DNA of 64,000 bases from CBDCTM01 sp965222005 (GCA_965222005.1 OZ244935.1:1-64000); one strand, 5' to 3'. Positions 24,531-32,998 are shown, counted from the stretch's first letter. Numbers and translations: made by a program. The notes: a model not told the origin generated them from the letters alone.

Positions 24531-27077
24531 TTACTGGTCTATTTTCGGATTCCGCCAATAAAGTTTGGCAGGGTTTATCTGCTCAATTAAGGATTCATAT
24601 AGCGCCTTTGCTATCAACTGATGGCCAAAAGGGCTTGGGTGCCGATCCCACGGGGCCACCATCAAATCGGACAGGTCATACGTATCATAAAGGTCATGTA
24701 AATCAATCGTGATGAAGCCTGCTTTTTTTGCAATTTCCCCCAACATCGCAGACTCATTGGGTATTGGTGCGTCCATAATAACGGGGATATAGGCCCAAAC
24801 CGGAAGTATATTATTTGCCGTACAACTGGCTGCGATGTGCTTTAGGCCCCATTCCAACAGCTCCGTCTCGACGGTCCAAAAACGCTTTTCAATGTCTGAA
24901 AGAGATAGTTCGGGAGCAAGACCAATTGTATCAATTATCTCATTCACTTCTTGATATTTGCCAGTGGAACCTCCTACATACAATTGAGCAAATTTCCTGG
25001 CTGAACGGCGGGCTTCATTGGGATGAGCCGTATATATCAGTACATCCGGCTTGAAAGGCAGAATACGTTCGTTTGCCATTGCTATGAAATTTGGCAGATG
25101 CGTTCCTGATATTGCAAAGTTCAATATTTCCACCTTTTTGCAATACGGCCAGGGGTTCTTTTTGTTGAATAAATCTTCCAATACATTTTCATAGGTTTCA
25201 TTATTTTTTACCCCACTTCCCATTTCTATAGAAGTACCCAATAATGCAAATCTCAAACAGCCCGCGCACTTCTCCTGGGGATACGGCTTGTCTCGCATTC
25301 CATATTCATTAGTGGTCAGCAAGGCGTCTTTGAAAATTACTTCATAATTAGATTTCAACTTCTTCTGCAACCACCCTGGCGCCGGTTCCACCGCTCCGGT
25401 TGCGTGAAGTTTTTTCCAGCTTTCGGGCTTTGACTTAACCGTCTCCCACAAGCTGGAAGATACTTTGTTGTCCATCATAAGGTTTTCGTAATAGCCTTTA
25501 TAGAGTTGCTCCTGGTCCTGCACATTGAGCCGGTTGTCCATCAGATGGGCTATCGGTTTGTTGGTAAATCCGTCAAGGGCCTGTTGTACATCAGTATTGA
25601 AAAACAGCACAAAGGGCAGCAGCGTGCAAAAGCTCCAAAACACACTACCCCAGCCGCCCGGCGCCGGTTCGAGCACCTCTTGCACTTTCTTTTTTGTCAG
25701 TAGTTCATACAGCACACTTCCCACCACAATCAGTCCAGCCATTATACCCAGCAGCTTTAGCCAGTCGGAAGCATCCGCCGTACTCGTTTTCGACAACAAC
25801 TCCAGCCAGTCCCCTGCCGTCGGGCTAATCCAAAAGCTCCACAACAGACACATGAATACGAACATCCCCAATATCCGGATCATATGTGTCAGGCGTCCCC
25901 TTATCCGGCCAACCCTTGCTCTCTTCTTTGAGAACCTTTGCTGTACCACCGCACTTATCGATATCAGCACCCCAAAAGTGCCCCAAAATATGGCATCTAC
26001 TGCACGCAGCGGAAAGCTCCCCTTCAGCCAAAACCACTGATGCGAATGCAGCAACCAGGTAACAAAAAATACGATCCAAACACTCAACACCATGCCGGTT
26101 GTCTTACCCATTTTGCGCAGCCGAAAATAGACCGGATAATAACACAGCTTCATGATGTAGTCCCGCCAATATATATTGATGCGCCGCCAAAGATCACTAA
26201 AACCGGAGGCCAGAAAGTAGTTGTTGAAGGCCCGCGGCAGGTTCCAGCCAAACAGGCAAAGGGCGCCTACTCCGAAGTGAAACAGCCCCGACATACGCAG
26301 GATCAGCAGGTAGTTGGTCACCGCAAACTTTATGAAGCTCCAAAAGTCGTTCACCTCTTGAAAAGAAGGCAGGAAGTAGTAGTAGATAATCCGGTACAGC
26401 ATCAGATGGAAAAAGCCGCGCACCATCCAGCGAATGCCCTTTTGGTAGATCGCCAGTGGTTCATCGGCATAATACGTCTGCTTGAAAATCTTGTAATCGA
26501 CTATCGGAAATAACAGAAGCGCCAAATTGGGCAGCATCAGAAAATAGGCGATCTGATGGCTCAGGGAGGGTCGTTCCTTTTCAAATTGCTGGTCGTACAA
26601 ATACACCGAAGCGCGAAACATAAACAGGCTCCCCACTATCGGCACGATCAGGTAATCATCGGGAATGCTCCCCTTCTGCCACCCCCACAGCCAGGCCAGC
26701 AAACCTCCGGCTGCTATCAGCAGTAAGGCGCGATATCTGACCGCCAGCGGGAGGTTGCAGATGCCAAACAACAGAGTGGCCAAACCCAGCAGCGTCAGTG
26801 CCTGCCAGGCGTTGAGCAGTGCAAAGGCACCGGCAATACCCAGCAGCACGAAAAAGTGGATGCGCAGCTTTTGGGGCAACAGAGAATGGATAAGAAAGCC
26901 GAAAAACAGCACAGGCATCAGCTGTATGACCCCCAGATTGTCCTCTACGGCATAGCGGCCGATGAGCCACCACAGCAGCCCCACTTGTAGCAGCACCAGG
27001 CCAAACCGGAGCAACTGCCGGCCCGGCGGAGGTGAGTCAACAGAGTGGCTCTGGTTTCGTATCACGGGATTACTCAT
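24531..27077 (-). CDS. MBOAT-SGNH fusion acyltransferase, copy 3 (first in operon)
   Basis: 848 residues and the first gene of the operon. The MBOAT half is practically identical to copy 1, including T-W-L-L-H-S-H. The C-terminal SGNH domain is a different, strongly diverged version: the nucleophile block reads L-L-G-T-S-I-E-M-G and the last block W-D-R-H-P-S-P-F-G-H. Its sequence between residues 523 and 848 shows little direct similarity to copies 1 and 2. If the MBOAT half takes the acyl group from the carrier and the SGNH half meets the acceptor, this copy would use the same donor with another acceptor. The ATG at 27077 is preceded by about 210 bases without a gene, where the long palindrome at 27133 lies. 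Confidence 0.86.
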   Translation of the reverse strand: MSNPVIRNQSHSVDSPPPGRQLLRFGLVLLQVGLLWWLIGRYAVEDNLGVIQLMPVLFFGFLIHSLLPQKLRIHFFVLLGIAGAFALLNAWQALTLLGLATLLFGICNLPLAVRYRALLLIAAGGLLAWLWGWQKGSIPDDYLIVPIVGSLFMFRASVYLYDQQFEKERPSLSHQIAYFLMLPNLALLLFPIVDYKIFKQTYYADEPLAIYQKGIRWMVRGFFHLMLYRIIYYYFLPSFQEVNDFWSFIKFAVTNYLLILRMSGLFHFGVGALCLFGWNLPRAFNNYFLASGFSDLWRRINIYWRDYIMKLCYYPVYFRLRKMGKTTGMVLSVWIVFFVTWLLHSHQWFWLKGSFPLRAVDAIFWGTFGVLISISAVVQQRFSKKRARVGRIRGRLTHMIRILGMFVFMCLLWSFWISPTAGDWLELLSKTSTADASDWLKLLGIMAGLIVVGSVLYELLTKKKVQEVLEPAPGGWGSVFWSFCTLLPFVLFFNTDVQQALDGFTNKPIAHLMDNRLNVQDQEQLYKGYYENLMMDNKVSSSLWETVKSKPESWKKLHATGAVEPAPGWLQKKLKSNYEVIFKDALLTTNEYGMRDKPYPQEKCAGCLRFALLGTSIEMGSGVKNNETYENVLEDLFNKKNPWPYCKKVEILNFAISGTHLPNFIAMANERILPFKPDVLIYTAHPNEARRSARKFAQLYVGGSTGKYQEVNEIIDTIGLAPELSLSDIEKRFWTVETELLEWGLKHIAASCTANNILPVWAYIPVIMDAPIPNESAMLGEIAKKAGFITIDLHDLYDTYDLSDLMVAPWDRHPSPFGHQLIAKALYESLIEQINPAKLYWRNPKIDQ
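25515..27057. repeat. Near-identical 1.54-kb direct repeat, unit 2
   Basis: Second copy of the block at 20391-21933. The two units are in the same orientation and separated by 3.6 kb that include all of copy 2. Recombination between them would delete copy 2 and leave a hybrid gene. Confidence 0.9.
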
Positions 27078-27132
27078 TTACTGTTCTGTACTAACACTAA
27101 ACCGCAATATTAGCAGCCGTTTCGATTATTCC

Positions 27133-27293
27133 TTAGTAATGGCCAATTAATAAGTTATTGATTTGGGATTGAGATTTTGTCGTCAGGCGAGGCATTTTTT
27201 GAGCGAATAGCGAGCTATTTAAGCAAAAAATAACGAAGTATGGCGGCAAAAGATCAGAGACAAATCGTGAAGTTATTATTTGATCATTACTTA
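27133..27293. repeat. About 160-base imperfect palindrome, MITE- or REP-like
   Basis: The two halves are complementary along most of their length around a centre at about 27212. Perfect segments include AATAGC/GCTATT (27206-27219), ATTTTTTG/CAAAAAAT (27194-27201 with 27224-27231), TTTTG with CAAAA (27175-27179 with 27247-27251), GATTT/AAATC (27160-27164 with 27262-27266) and AGTAATG/CATTACT (27135-27141 with 27285-27291). Transcribed, it would fold into a single long rod. The right end covers the stop codon of the methyltransferase gene. It could be a small mobile element or a strong attenuator between that gene and the MBOAT operon. No second copy was seen in the window. Confidence 0.75.
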
Positions 27294-28030
27294 GTGACAA
27301 AATAAGTATAGCTATCCCAGTTTTTGCCGGGAGCATCATCTTTTTCTATTTGCACGATAGTGCCACCATGCTGAGTAATAAATGGCACCATTTCTTCAAT
27401 GGCAATCCAGTACATTTCCATTACCGGCTCTGCAATAGCCCTTTTTGTTCTGTTGCGAACCTCAATCAGCCACCTATACAGATACAAAAAAAGGGGGAAG
27501 CAGGCAATCTTGCGAATTTTGGTATCGGGTTTTGAAGGAAGCTGAAAAATGGCAATTCCTCCCGGCTTTAATACTCTCAAAAATTCCACAAGGTAGTTTT
27601 TTGCATACTTCGGCTGCATGTGCTGAAGGGTGATCACAGAAAAAACGAGATCGAAAGAAGCTGATTGGAATCTCTTGAGGTCATTGCGTTCATTAAGTTC
27701 AAAATAGCAATTGGATTTTCTATTTTTTTCTTTGGCCAGGGCGATCATGGAAGGTGCAATATCCACACCTACAACCTGCCTAAAATGGTCTGCCAGTCCT
27801 TGCGTGACACGCCCTGCGCCACAACCAAAATCGAGGGCTTTGGCAAAATCGAAATTAGGTGAAAGGCTCTGTATTTTTTTTGTGGTCCTTGCTGCACGTC
27901 TTCGGCCAGTACGAAAAAAGGCCTCTTCATCCCACCGATTGCCTTTGGTGCCAGGTTTGGTAATAATGGCCCAATAGGGATCAGTATTGCCAAATTTATC
28001 CCAATTTTGCTGTAAATCTTTTAAATTCAT
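27287..28030 (-). CDS. SAM-dependent methyltransferase
   Basis: 247-residue class I methyltransferase. Motif I A-L-D-F-G-C-G-A-G-R-V is at 65-75, the acidic residue after strand 2 in V-G-V-D-I-A near 93, and the post-I segments F-D-L-V-F-S-V-I-T-L-Q-H and L-K-P-G-G follow as in UbiE/Methyltransf_11-type enzymes. The substrate is unknown; methylation of a sugar or of a glycan end (as in chain-length capping with ABC exporters) would fit the divergent Wzm/Wzt pair next to it. It runs in the same direction as the MBOAT operon but is separated from it by the palindrome. The last codons lie inside that element. Confidence 0.85.
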   Translation of the reverse strand: MNLKDLQQNWDKFGNTDPYWAIITKPGTKGNRWDEEAFFRTGRRRAARTTKKIQSLSPNFDFAKALDFGCGAGRVTQGLADHFRQVVGVDIAPSMIALAKEKNRKSNCYFELNERNDLKRFQSASFDLVFSVITLQHMQPKYAKNYLVEFLRVLKPGGIAIFQLPSKPDTKIRKIACFPLFLYLYRWLIEVRNRTKRAIAEPVMEMYWIAIEEMVPFITQHGGTIVQIEKDDAPGKNWDSYTYFVTK

Positions 28031-28167
28031 ATATTATATGTAAATTACTCTTTATCTAAAACAAGGCCAAATCTTATTGCTTTTTTAAATAATATCATTG
28101 GAGTAATTTTTGAATACTGCATAACAAACCGGGCTATGCCGGCCTACTATTGTTTTCAAAGCGATCA

Positions 28168-29028
28168 ATGGAAGATCAACCACAAGTATTAAAACCCTTA
28201 TACAGTGCTCATGATATAGGTTTTTTTGGATATTGGCGGACCCTGTTCAACAACATTTATGCCTATCGCTTTTTTATTGTACAATTGGTCAAAGTTAATA
28301 TTACTGCTGCCTACAAACGCTCATTCATCGGGCTGTCATGGTTGGCAATCATGCCCATCTTGTCTGTCATTGTTTGGATACTGCTGCACGGAGCTGGCAT
28401 CATTGATCCCGGAGACACAGAGATTCCTTACCCGGCATTTGTGTTGCTGAGTACCTCAATTTGGGGTTTCTTTATCGGAGCCTATAAGACGATAAGCCAG
28501 GTTATTGGCAAAAATTCGCGCATCATGGTGATGGCTCATTTTCCCCATGAAGTGCTGGTGGTGGAGCGAATTTTGGTACACCTTTTTAATTTTGTCATAC
28601 CTTTCATTATCAACATTATCGTACTGCTGTTTTTTGGCATCAAATTCAGCTGGGCCAGCTTGTGGTTCCCTTTCACCTTATTGCCTTTGTTGGTGCTGGG
28701 AGTTGGTCTGGGGCTGCTGGTAGCACTTTTGCGGGTAGTGGCTGTGGACATTAGCAGGCTGATCGACCAGGCACTGAGCATCTTGATGTACCTTACCCCT
28801 ATTGTATATTCTCCAAAAATTGAACTCAGCTGGCTATCTACCATCATTGATTATAATCCGCTTGCTTATCTCATTGGTTTTAGCAGGGATATACTCGTGA
28901 AAGGAACGCTATTCGAACCTGCCGGCTATGCAGTATTTTCTCTATTCAGCCTGGTGTTTTTATTTATCGCTATCCGAATATTCCTGGCAGCTGAAGCCAA
29001 ATTGCTTGAAAGAACTATTAACTCCTAA
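28168..29028 (+). CDS. wzm: ABC-2 type polysaccharide export permease (Wzm-like)
   Basis: 286 residues from the ATG at 28168; a TTG 18 bases upstream is in frame but less likely. The permease has six hydrophobic segments and the typical opening of polysaccharide exporters (R-x-L-x-x-x-V-K-V-x-I-T-A-A-Y-K-R-S-F-I-G-L-S-W), then Y-L-T-P-I-V-Y-S near residue 217 and the end pattern with N-P-L-A-Y. It should move a lipid-linked glycan across the inner membrane with the ATPase encoded 3 bases downstream. The gene is divergent from the methyltransferase, with 137 bases between the start codons. Confidence 0.9.
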   Translation: MEDQPQVLKPLYSAHDIGFFGYWRTLFNNIYAYRFFIVQLVKVNITAAYKRSFIGLSWLAIMPILSVIVWILLHGAGIIDPGDTEIPYPAFVLLSTSIWGFFIGAYKTISQVIGKNSRIMVMAHFPHEVLVVERILVHLFNFVIPFIINIIVLLFFGIKFSWASLWFPFTLLPLLVLGVGLGLLVALLRVVAVDISRLIDQALSILMYLTPIVYSPKIELSWLSTIIDYNPLAYLIGFSRDILVKGTLFEPAGYAVFSLFSLVFLFIAIRIFLAAEAKLLERTINS

Positions 29029-29031
29029 CCA

Positions 29032-29871
29032 ATGATGCCAACTAAACAGCCGATACTGTCCGTCTGCAATGTCCAAAAGAAGTTTACTAAAGACATCAAG
29101 TACAACATGTTTTACGGCATTCAGGATATTTTGGCCAAATCATTGGGCTATCGGCAGGATTATTCCCGGCTCCGCAAAAAGGAATTTTGGGCCTTACAGG
29201 ACATCAACCTGGATTTGTATGAAGGCGAAATTTTGGGTGTGGTGGGAGCCAATGGCTCAGGAAAAACGACCTTGATGCGGATATTATCCGGAATTTACCC
29301 ACTGGATATAGGCGAGATATCCGGCCTTGCCCACCAAAAGATCACTTCCATATTTGCCCTACGGGCAGGGCTGCAGCCATTATTTACGGGCTATGAAAAC
29401 ATATATATCAAAGGCTCTATGTTCGGTATGCAGAAAAAAGAGATTGACGACAAGCTTGAATTTATTCGGGCGTTTTCAGAGCTGGGCGATAAGCTCGAAA
29501 GGCCCTTCGGCAATTATTCATCAGGTATGCGTACCCGACTGGCATATTCGATAGCCCTGGCGACAGACCCCGACATTTTTGTCATCGACGAAGCATTGGC
29601 AGTAGGTGATTCGGTATTTAAAGCAAAATGTTTTGACAACCTCAAAGAGTTTGTCAAGCAACCAGGAAAAGCAGTACTCTTTGTTTCCAATAATGTCCGG
29701 AAAATATTAAAAATAGCTACCAGGGTGCTCATCATGGATCGCGGTAAGATCGTTTACAACTCCTCAAATATCAAAGAAGCCTTGAACTTCTATATCCTGA
29801 ACTGCCTTCGCGAATTGGATGAAGTGCAACAACAAAAAAGGCTTAAGCGGATACAAACTTACGACTTCTAA
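29032..29871 (+). CDS. wzt: ABC polysaccharide exporter ATPase (Wzt-like), short form
   Basis: 279 residues. Walker A G-A-N-G-S-G-K-T is at 72-79, the signature Y-S-S-G-M-R-T-R-L at 162-170 and Walker B D-I-F-V-I-D-E at 181-187. The long N-terminal segment before Walker A (F-W-A-L-Q-D-I-N-L) is typical of polysaccharide exporters. The switch histidine of the H-loop, normally in V-S-H, is replaced: the sequence reads F-V-S-N-N (Asn220). No C-terminal carbohydrate-binding domain is present, so it is like KpsT/TagH-short types rather than full Wzt. It is the partner of the upstream permease and is followed by two sulfotransferase genes in the same direction. Confidence 0.9.
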   Translation: MMPTKQPILSVCNVQKKFTKDIKYNMFYGIQDILAKSLGYRQDYSRLRKKEFWALQDINLDLYEGEILGVVGANGSGKTTLMRILSGIYPLDIGEISGLAHQKITSIFALRAGLQPLFTGYENIYIKGSMFGMQKKEIDDKLEFIRAFSELGDKLERPFGNYSSGMRTRLAYSIALATDPDIFVIDEALAVGDSVFKAKCFDNLKEFVKQPGKAVLFVSNNVRKILKIATRVLIMDRGKIVYNSSNIKEALNFYILNCLRELDEVQQQKRLKRIQTYDF

Positions 29872-29876
29872 GCACT

Positions 29877-30503
29877 ATGAAAAGGATGCCACACCCCAGC
29901 GTCACTATAAAGCAGCTACCGTTTTTCAAACGCAACAGCCGGGGTACTTTTATCTTCATTCATATACCCAAAACTGCTGGCACCAGCATTGCTTCAGCAC
30001 TCAACCTGCCTGGCCCCAATGAGGCCCTCGACATCAAAAAGCATTATCGCGTCAGGCAAATTCAGCGTATCCTCCCTCCTGCCGAATGGGCCGGAGCTTT
30101 CAAATTTGCCTTTGTCCGTAATCCCTGGGATCGCGTATTGTCACATTATCGCTTTCGCAAAAGAAGACAGATGCTGAGGCAAGCCCAACACTATCAGTCT
30201 TTCAAAGACTGGCTCCGGCATGAATTGGTTGAACGAAAAAAAAAGGGCAATTTGCGCCCACAGCTCGAATGGTTGCTGAGCCAAAACGGGCACCTTGACA
30301 TAGATTATATTGGCAGATTTGAAAAGCTGCGAGATGATTTCGAACGGCTCTGCCAAAAACTAGAGATCAGCGCCAAACTACCCCACCTTGAGTATAGCCC
30401 CCACCCGGTGGATTACAGAACTTTTTTCGATAGCGAAATGGTTGACATAGTCGCTGATTTTTATCAAAAGGACATTCACCAATTTGAGTATTCCTTCGAA
30501 TAG
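29877..30503 (+). CDS. Sulfotransferase (family 2 type)
   Basis: 208 residues. The PAPS 5'-phosphosulfate loop F-I-H-I-P-K-T-A-G-T-S is near residues 27-37 and the 3'-phosphate site F-V-R-N-P-W-D-R-V-L-S-H-Y near 78-90, both as in carbohydrate sulfotransferases (heparan/dermatan 2-O type fold). It should transfer sulfate from PAPS to a hydroxyl of a glycan or other small acceptor in the cytoplasm. It follows the exporter ATPase gene by 5 bases, so sulfation of the exported glycan is the natural guess. Confidence 0.85.
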   Translation: MKRMPHPSVTIKQLPFFKRNSRGTFIFIHIPKTAGTSIASALNLPGPNEALDIKKHYRVRQIQRILPPAEWAGAFKFAFVRNPWDRVLSHYRFRKRRQMLRQAQHYQSFKDWLRHELVERKKKGNLRPQLEWLLSQNGHLDIDYIGRFEKLRDDFERLCQKLEISAKLPHLEYSPHPVDYRTFFDSEMVDIVADFYQKDIHQFEYSFE

Positions 30504-30512
30504 CTACCTCCG

Positions 30513-31151
30513 ATGATTATCAATCACAAGCACCACTTTTGTTTTTTTGCTATTCCCAGAACGGCATCAAAGGCCGTGTCGAAGGTATTGGTTGAGCAAT
30601 ATGGCAGCCAGGAAATACAGCCGATGCATAAGTCGTATGATGAGTTTCAGGGCACTGCCAATGAAGCGGAACGGGCTTACTTCACTTTTACAAGTATCCG
30701 AAATCCGCTGGACTCGATAGTAAGCAGCTACTTCAAAATGAAATCGGATCACAACGGGCGCTTCTCAAGGGGCAGCTTTAAAGATGGCCGACCGCTGGCA
30801 CGCAGCGCATTGGAAGCCTATCGCTTCATCAAACAGAACAATGCCAGCTTTGCCCAGTATTTCAGACAATTTCACCAAGAGTCATACCACCTTCCGAGGC
30901 ACGAGGCCACCGTTGAACAGGTGGATGATGTCCTCCGCTTTGAGTCTTTGGAAAGGGACTTTGCCCGATTGATGCAGCAGCTCCGATTGCCCGTTTATCC
31001 TATCCCGCACTTCAACCAAACTGCAGGCCGGTCAAAAGATTTTCTCAGCTATTACAGTGCCGACATCATTCCTCAGGCGATTCGGGTGATGGGCCCACTG
31101 ATGCACAAATGGAATTATTCTTTTCCTGCAGCCTGGAAGGGATATTATTGA
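30513..31151 (+). CDS. Sulfotransferase family protein
   Basis: 212 residues. The phosphosulfate-binding loop is a variant, F-A-I-P-R-T-A-S-K-A-V-S, near residues 12-23. The second site T-S-I-R-N-P-L-D-S-I-V-S-S-Y is near 59-72. It is the last gene of the plus-strand exporter operon, 9 bases after the previous sulfotransferase gene, and its stop overlaps that of the convergent GT8 gene by seven bases. The changed first loop (R-T-A-S-K instead of K-T-A-G-T) is still seen in active bacterial relatives, so activity is likely but not certain. Confidence 0.78.
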   Translation: MIINHKHHFCFFAIPRTASKAVSKVLVEQYGSQEIQPMHKSYDEFQGTANEAERAYFTFTSIRNPLDSIVSSYFKMKSDHNGRFSRGSFKDGRPLARSALEAYRFIKQNNASFAQYFRQFHQESYHLPRHEATVEQVDDVLRFESLERDFARLMQQLRLPVYPIPHFNQTAGRSKDFLSYYSADIIPQAIRVMGPLMHKWNYSFPAAWKGYY

Positions 31152-32053
31152 GCGGTGAGATTTTGAGGATGTTTCAATTGGCAGATCAGCTCCATGATCT
31201 CATGCCATTCAGCCAGCCACCAATGGTACTTTTCCAGATAGTTTGGCCCTAGCGCAAAGGCAGAGCGAGCCACATGCCACAAGTTCCAGGGTTTTTTCTT
31301 GGCCGTAAAGTGGATAACCGCTGCATTCTCTGCCGTTACGCCTTCCATTTCAAGCATCTTGTGGGCGGTATTGAACCGAAAGTTATACTTTGAAGAAACC
31401 AGCCGGTATTGCCCTTGAAAATACTGATTGAGTATCACCTGATCGGAGTGATTGGTTGACATGGTACCAAAGTGGCTGGTATCTACCAATTTGATTACTT
31501 GCCGATGCGTATCAGGGTGTACCACGCTTTTGTCAAACAGCATCATGCCTGCACTGAAGGTATCGGCCCAAAAGTCTGCAGGGTCTTCACCGGGCTGTAA
31601 TTCGTGCTGACTATAATCCTTGGGGTTTCTCAACCAGCCATTGTAGTAAAAGTTATCGGGGCTGGTCACCAACCCATCCTGCATTTCAAATAAGGGTTCA
31701 AAAGAGCCTTTGATGAGAATATCGCTATCCAGAAAAAGCAGCTTGTCATAGCCGACCAATCTGAAAATATCCAGGGAATAAAACTGACCTCTCCGATGGC
31801 TGTACTTTGGCTCCACCTCACAAAGGGCATCCGTACGCTCGATAAGCTCATCGCTAATGGACAGATATTTGACGTTGGAAAAAACCTTAAACATTCTGAG
31901 GTCTCGCTTTTCGAGCTCCGCCGCTAGTACAAATATATCGCCATTGAACCAGGGGTTGTGCTTCAAAAAGGAGTGGATCAGCACCATTGTTCCCGGAATA
32001 AAGTTGCGATCAGTGACGGTGGCCAGGCAGTATTTTTTGTTAGAGTGTATCAT
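31145..32053 (-). CDS. GT8-like glycosyltransferase
   Basis: 302 residues if started at the ATG at 32053. The frame is open to 32170, but that extension would overlap the sulfotransferase gene upstream and has no domain character. The N-terminal strand Y-C-L-A-T-V-T-D starts the GT-A fold, and the metal site L-F-L-D-S-D-I-L-I is near residue 101, as in GT8 (LgtC/glycogenin-type) enzymes. A histidine near the C-terminus in V-I-H-F-T-A-K-K-K-P-W matches the third metal ligand region of GT8 proteins (H-x-x-G/A-x-x-K-P-W). It is the last gene of a six-gene minus-strand operon. Confidence 0.83.
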   Translation of the reverse strand: MIHSNKKYCLATVTDRNFIPGTMVLIHSFLKHNPWFNGDIFVLAAELEKRDLRMFKVFSNVKYLSISDELIERTDALCEVEPKYSHRRGQFYSLDIFRLVGYDKLLFLDSDILIKGSFEPLFEMQDGLVTSPDNFYYNGWLRNPKDYSQHELQPGEDPADFWADTFSAGMMLFDKSVVHPDTHRQVIKLVDTSHFGTMSTNHSDQVILNQYFQGQYRLVSSKYNFRFNTAHKMLEMEGVTAENAAVIHFTAKKKPWNLWHVARSAFALGPNYLEKYHWWLAEWHEIMELICQLKHPQNLTAQ

Positions 32054-32120
32054 GTCATCAGTATTATTCAAAAAGTAAATCCGACATTTTTGAAGGCTCC
32101 TTAGTTTTCTGAGAACAATT

Positions 32121-32993
32121 TTAGAACAATTTTTCAACTTCCGTTTTATCATAAAAAGCCCAGCATGCATGATCCATGTTGAGCAGCTTATCGGCCAGTT
32201 TCTTCATCAGCTCCATATCATAGAGTTTGCTCTTATTTTTATTTTCCAACGATCTTTCAAGCTGTACGGCAGAGGGCACGATGGCCTTGAGTGAATGCCC
32301 GTTGGTTTGGATCATTTCTTCATACTTGAGCACATTCTCTTTAGGCAGTTGGAGATACTTGCCAAAGTACCAGTCCAGGATGTGAATTTGCTTGTCAAAC
32401 TGATCGGGTATTTTTTCCAAATCGGCAGCCAATTGAGGAGCCAGCCATTCGGCAGCCCGTACTTCACCCCTGGTAGCAGGAATGTCCACACTATTCCATG
32501 AGCCGAGCACTGAAAAGGGATTGCGGATGATGGCGTAGGTCGGATAAATTTCGCGCAGCTGTGCAAGCAGGATGGTAAAAAATGCATTGTGCTTCACCGC
32601 CAATGTAAAGTTGGCATCCAGCGGCTTATCAATCTGAACGCGCTGCTTGGCTACTACCCGCTCCCTATTGCCGGTCATGGCAAAATTATTATCTGTCAAG
32701 CCTTCCTTGGTAGCTTTGGCAAAAGCCCAGCCTTTTTCCAGTAGTGTGTGGCGGGTGCGGGCATAAAAGCTGGCAGTACCTTGCAGGGCCAGCTCCTCGG
32801 TTCGGAATCGGCCCACCCGAATTGATTCGTTGAGAGCAATTACATTGGGAAGCTGGCTGAGTAGATAGCAACAAAGGGTTGTTCCTGAACGCGGCACCCC
32901 GGTGATCACAATGTCCTGTGGTTTATCTGCTGGCTGATCTTTTGCAGATTTGCCCATCAATGAGTTAATTATTTTGAAAAACTTGTTTGCCAT
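32121..32993 (-). CDS. Sulfotransferase family protein
   Basis: 290 residues. The loop I-V-I-T-G-V-P-R-S-G-T-T near residues 28-39 is the PAPS phosphosulfate-binding motif of the Sulfotransfer_1/3 families, and A-I-I-R-N-P-F-S-V-L-G-S-W near 157-169 is the 3'-phosphate site. The middle is helical and unlike the shorter family 2 proteins nearby. The gene lies 5 bases after a GT4 gene and shares its operon. The acceptor is unknown; carbohydrate is suggested by the neighbours. Confidence 0.8.
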   Translation of the reverse strand: MANKFFKIINSLMGKSAKDQPADKPQDIVITGVPRSGTTLCCYLLSQLPNVIALNESIRVGRFRTEELALQGTASFYARTRHTLLEKGWAFAKATKEGLTDNNFAMTGNRERVVAKQRVQIDKPLDANFTLAVKHNAFFTILLAQLREIYPTYAIIRNPFSVLGSWNSVDIPATRGEVRAAEWLAPQLAADLEKIPDQFDKQIHILDWYFGKYLQLPKENVLKYEEMIQTNGHSLKAIVPSAVQLERSLENKNKSKLYDMELMKKLADKLLNMDHACWAFYDKTEVEKLF

Positions 32994-32998
32994 ACTTT

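Noticed and set aside
20391..27057. Insertion sequences flanking copy 2
   Set aside because: The 1.5-kb repeats are coding for MBOAT domains, contain no transposase, and have no terminal inverted repeats.
14335..27077. Canonical D-alanylation (Dlt) operon
   Set aside because: The organism appears Gram-negative without teichoic acids, the ligase pocket does not look like DltA, and a dehydrogenase and halogenase-like enzyme have no place in D-alanylation.
14335..27077. Ordinary NRPS/PKS natural product cluster
   Set aside because: No condensation, ketosynthase or thioesterase domain is present; the only release candidates are the MBOAT-SGNH membrane proteins.
31145..32170. Longer start of the GT8 gene at 32170
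   Set aside because: It would overlap the upstream sulfotransferase gene by 50 bases and adds a basic, non-conserved extension; the ATG at 32053 directly precedes the first strand of the fold.
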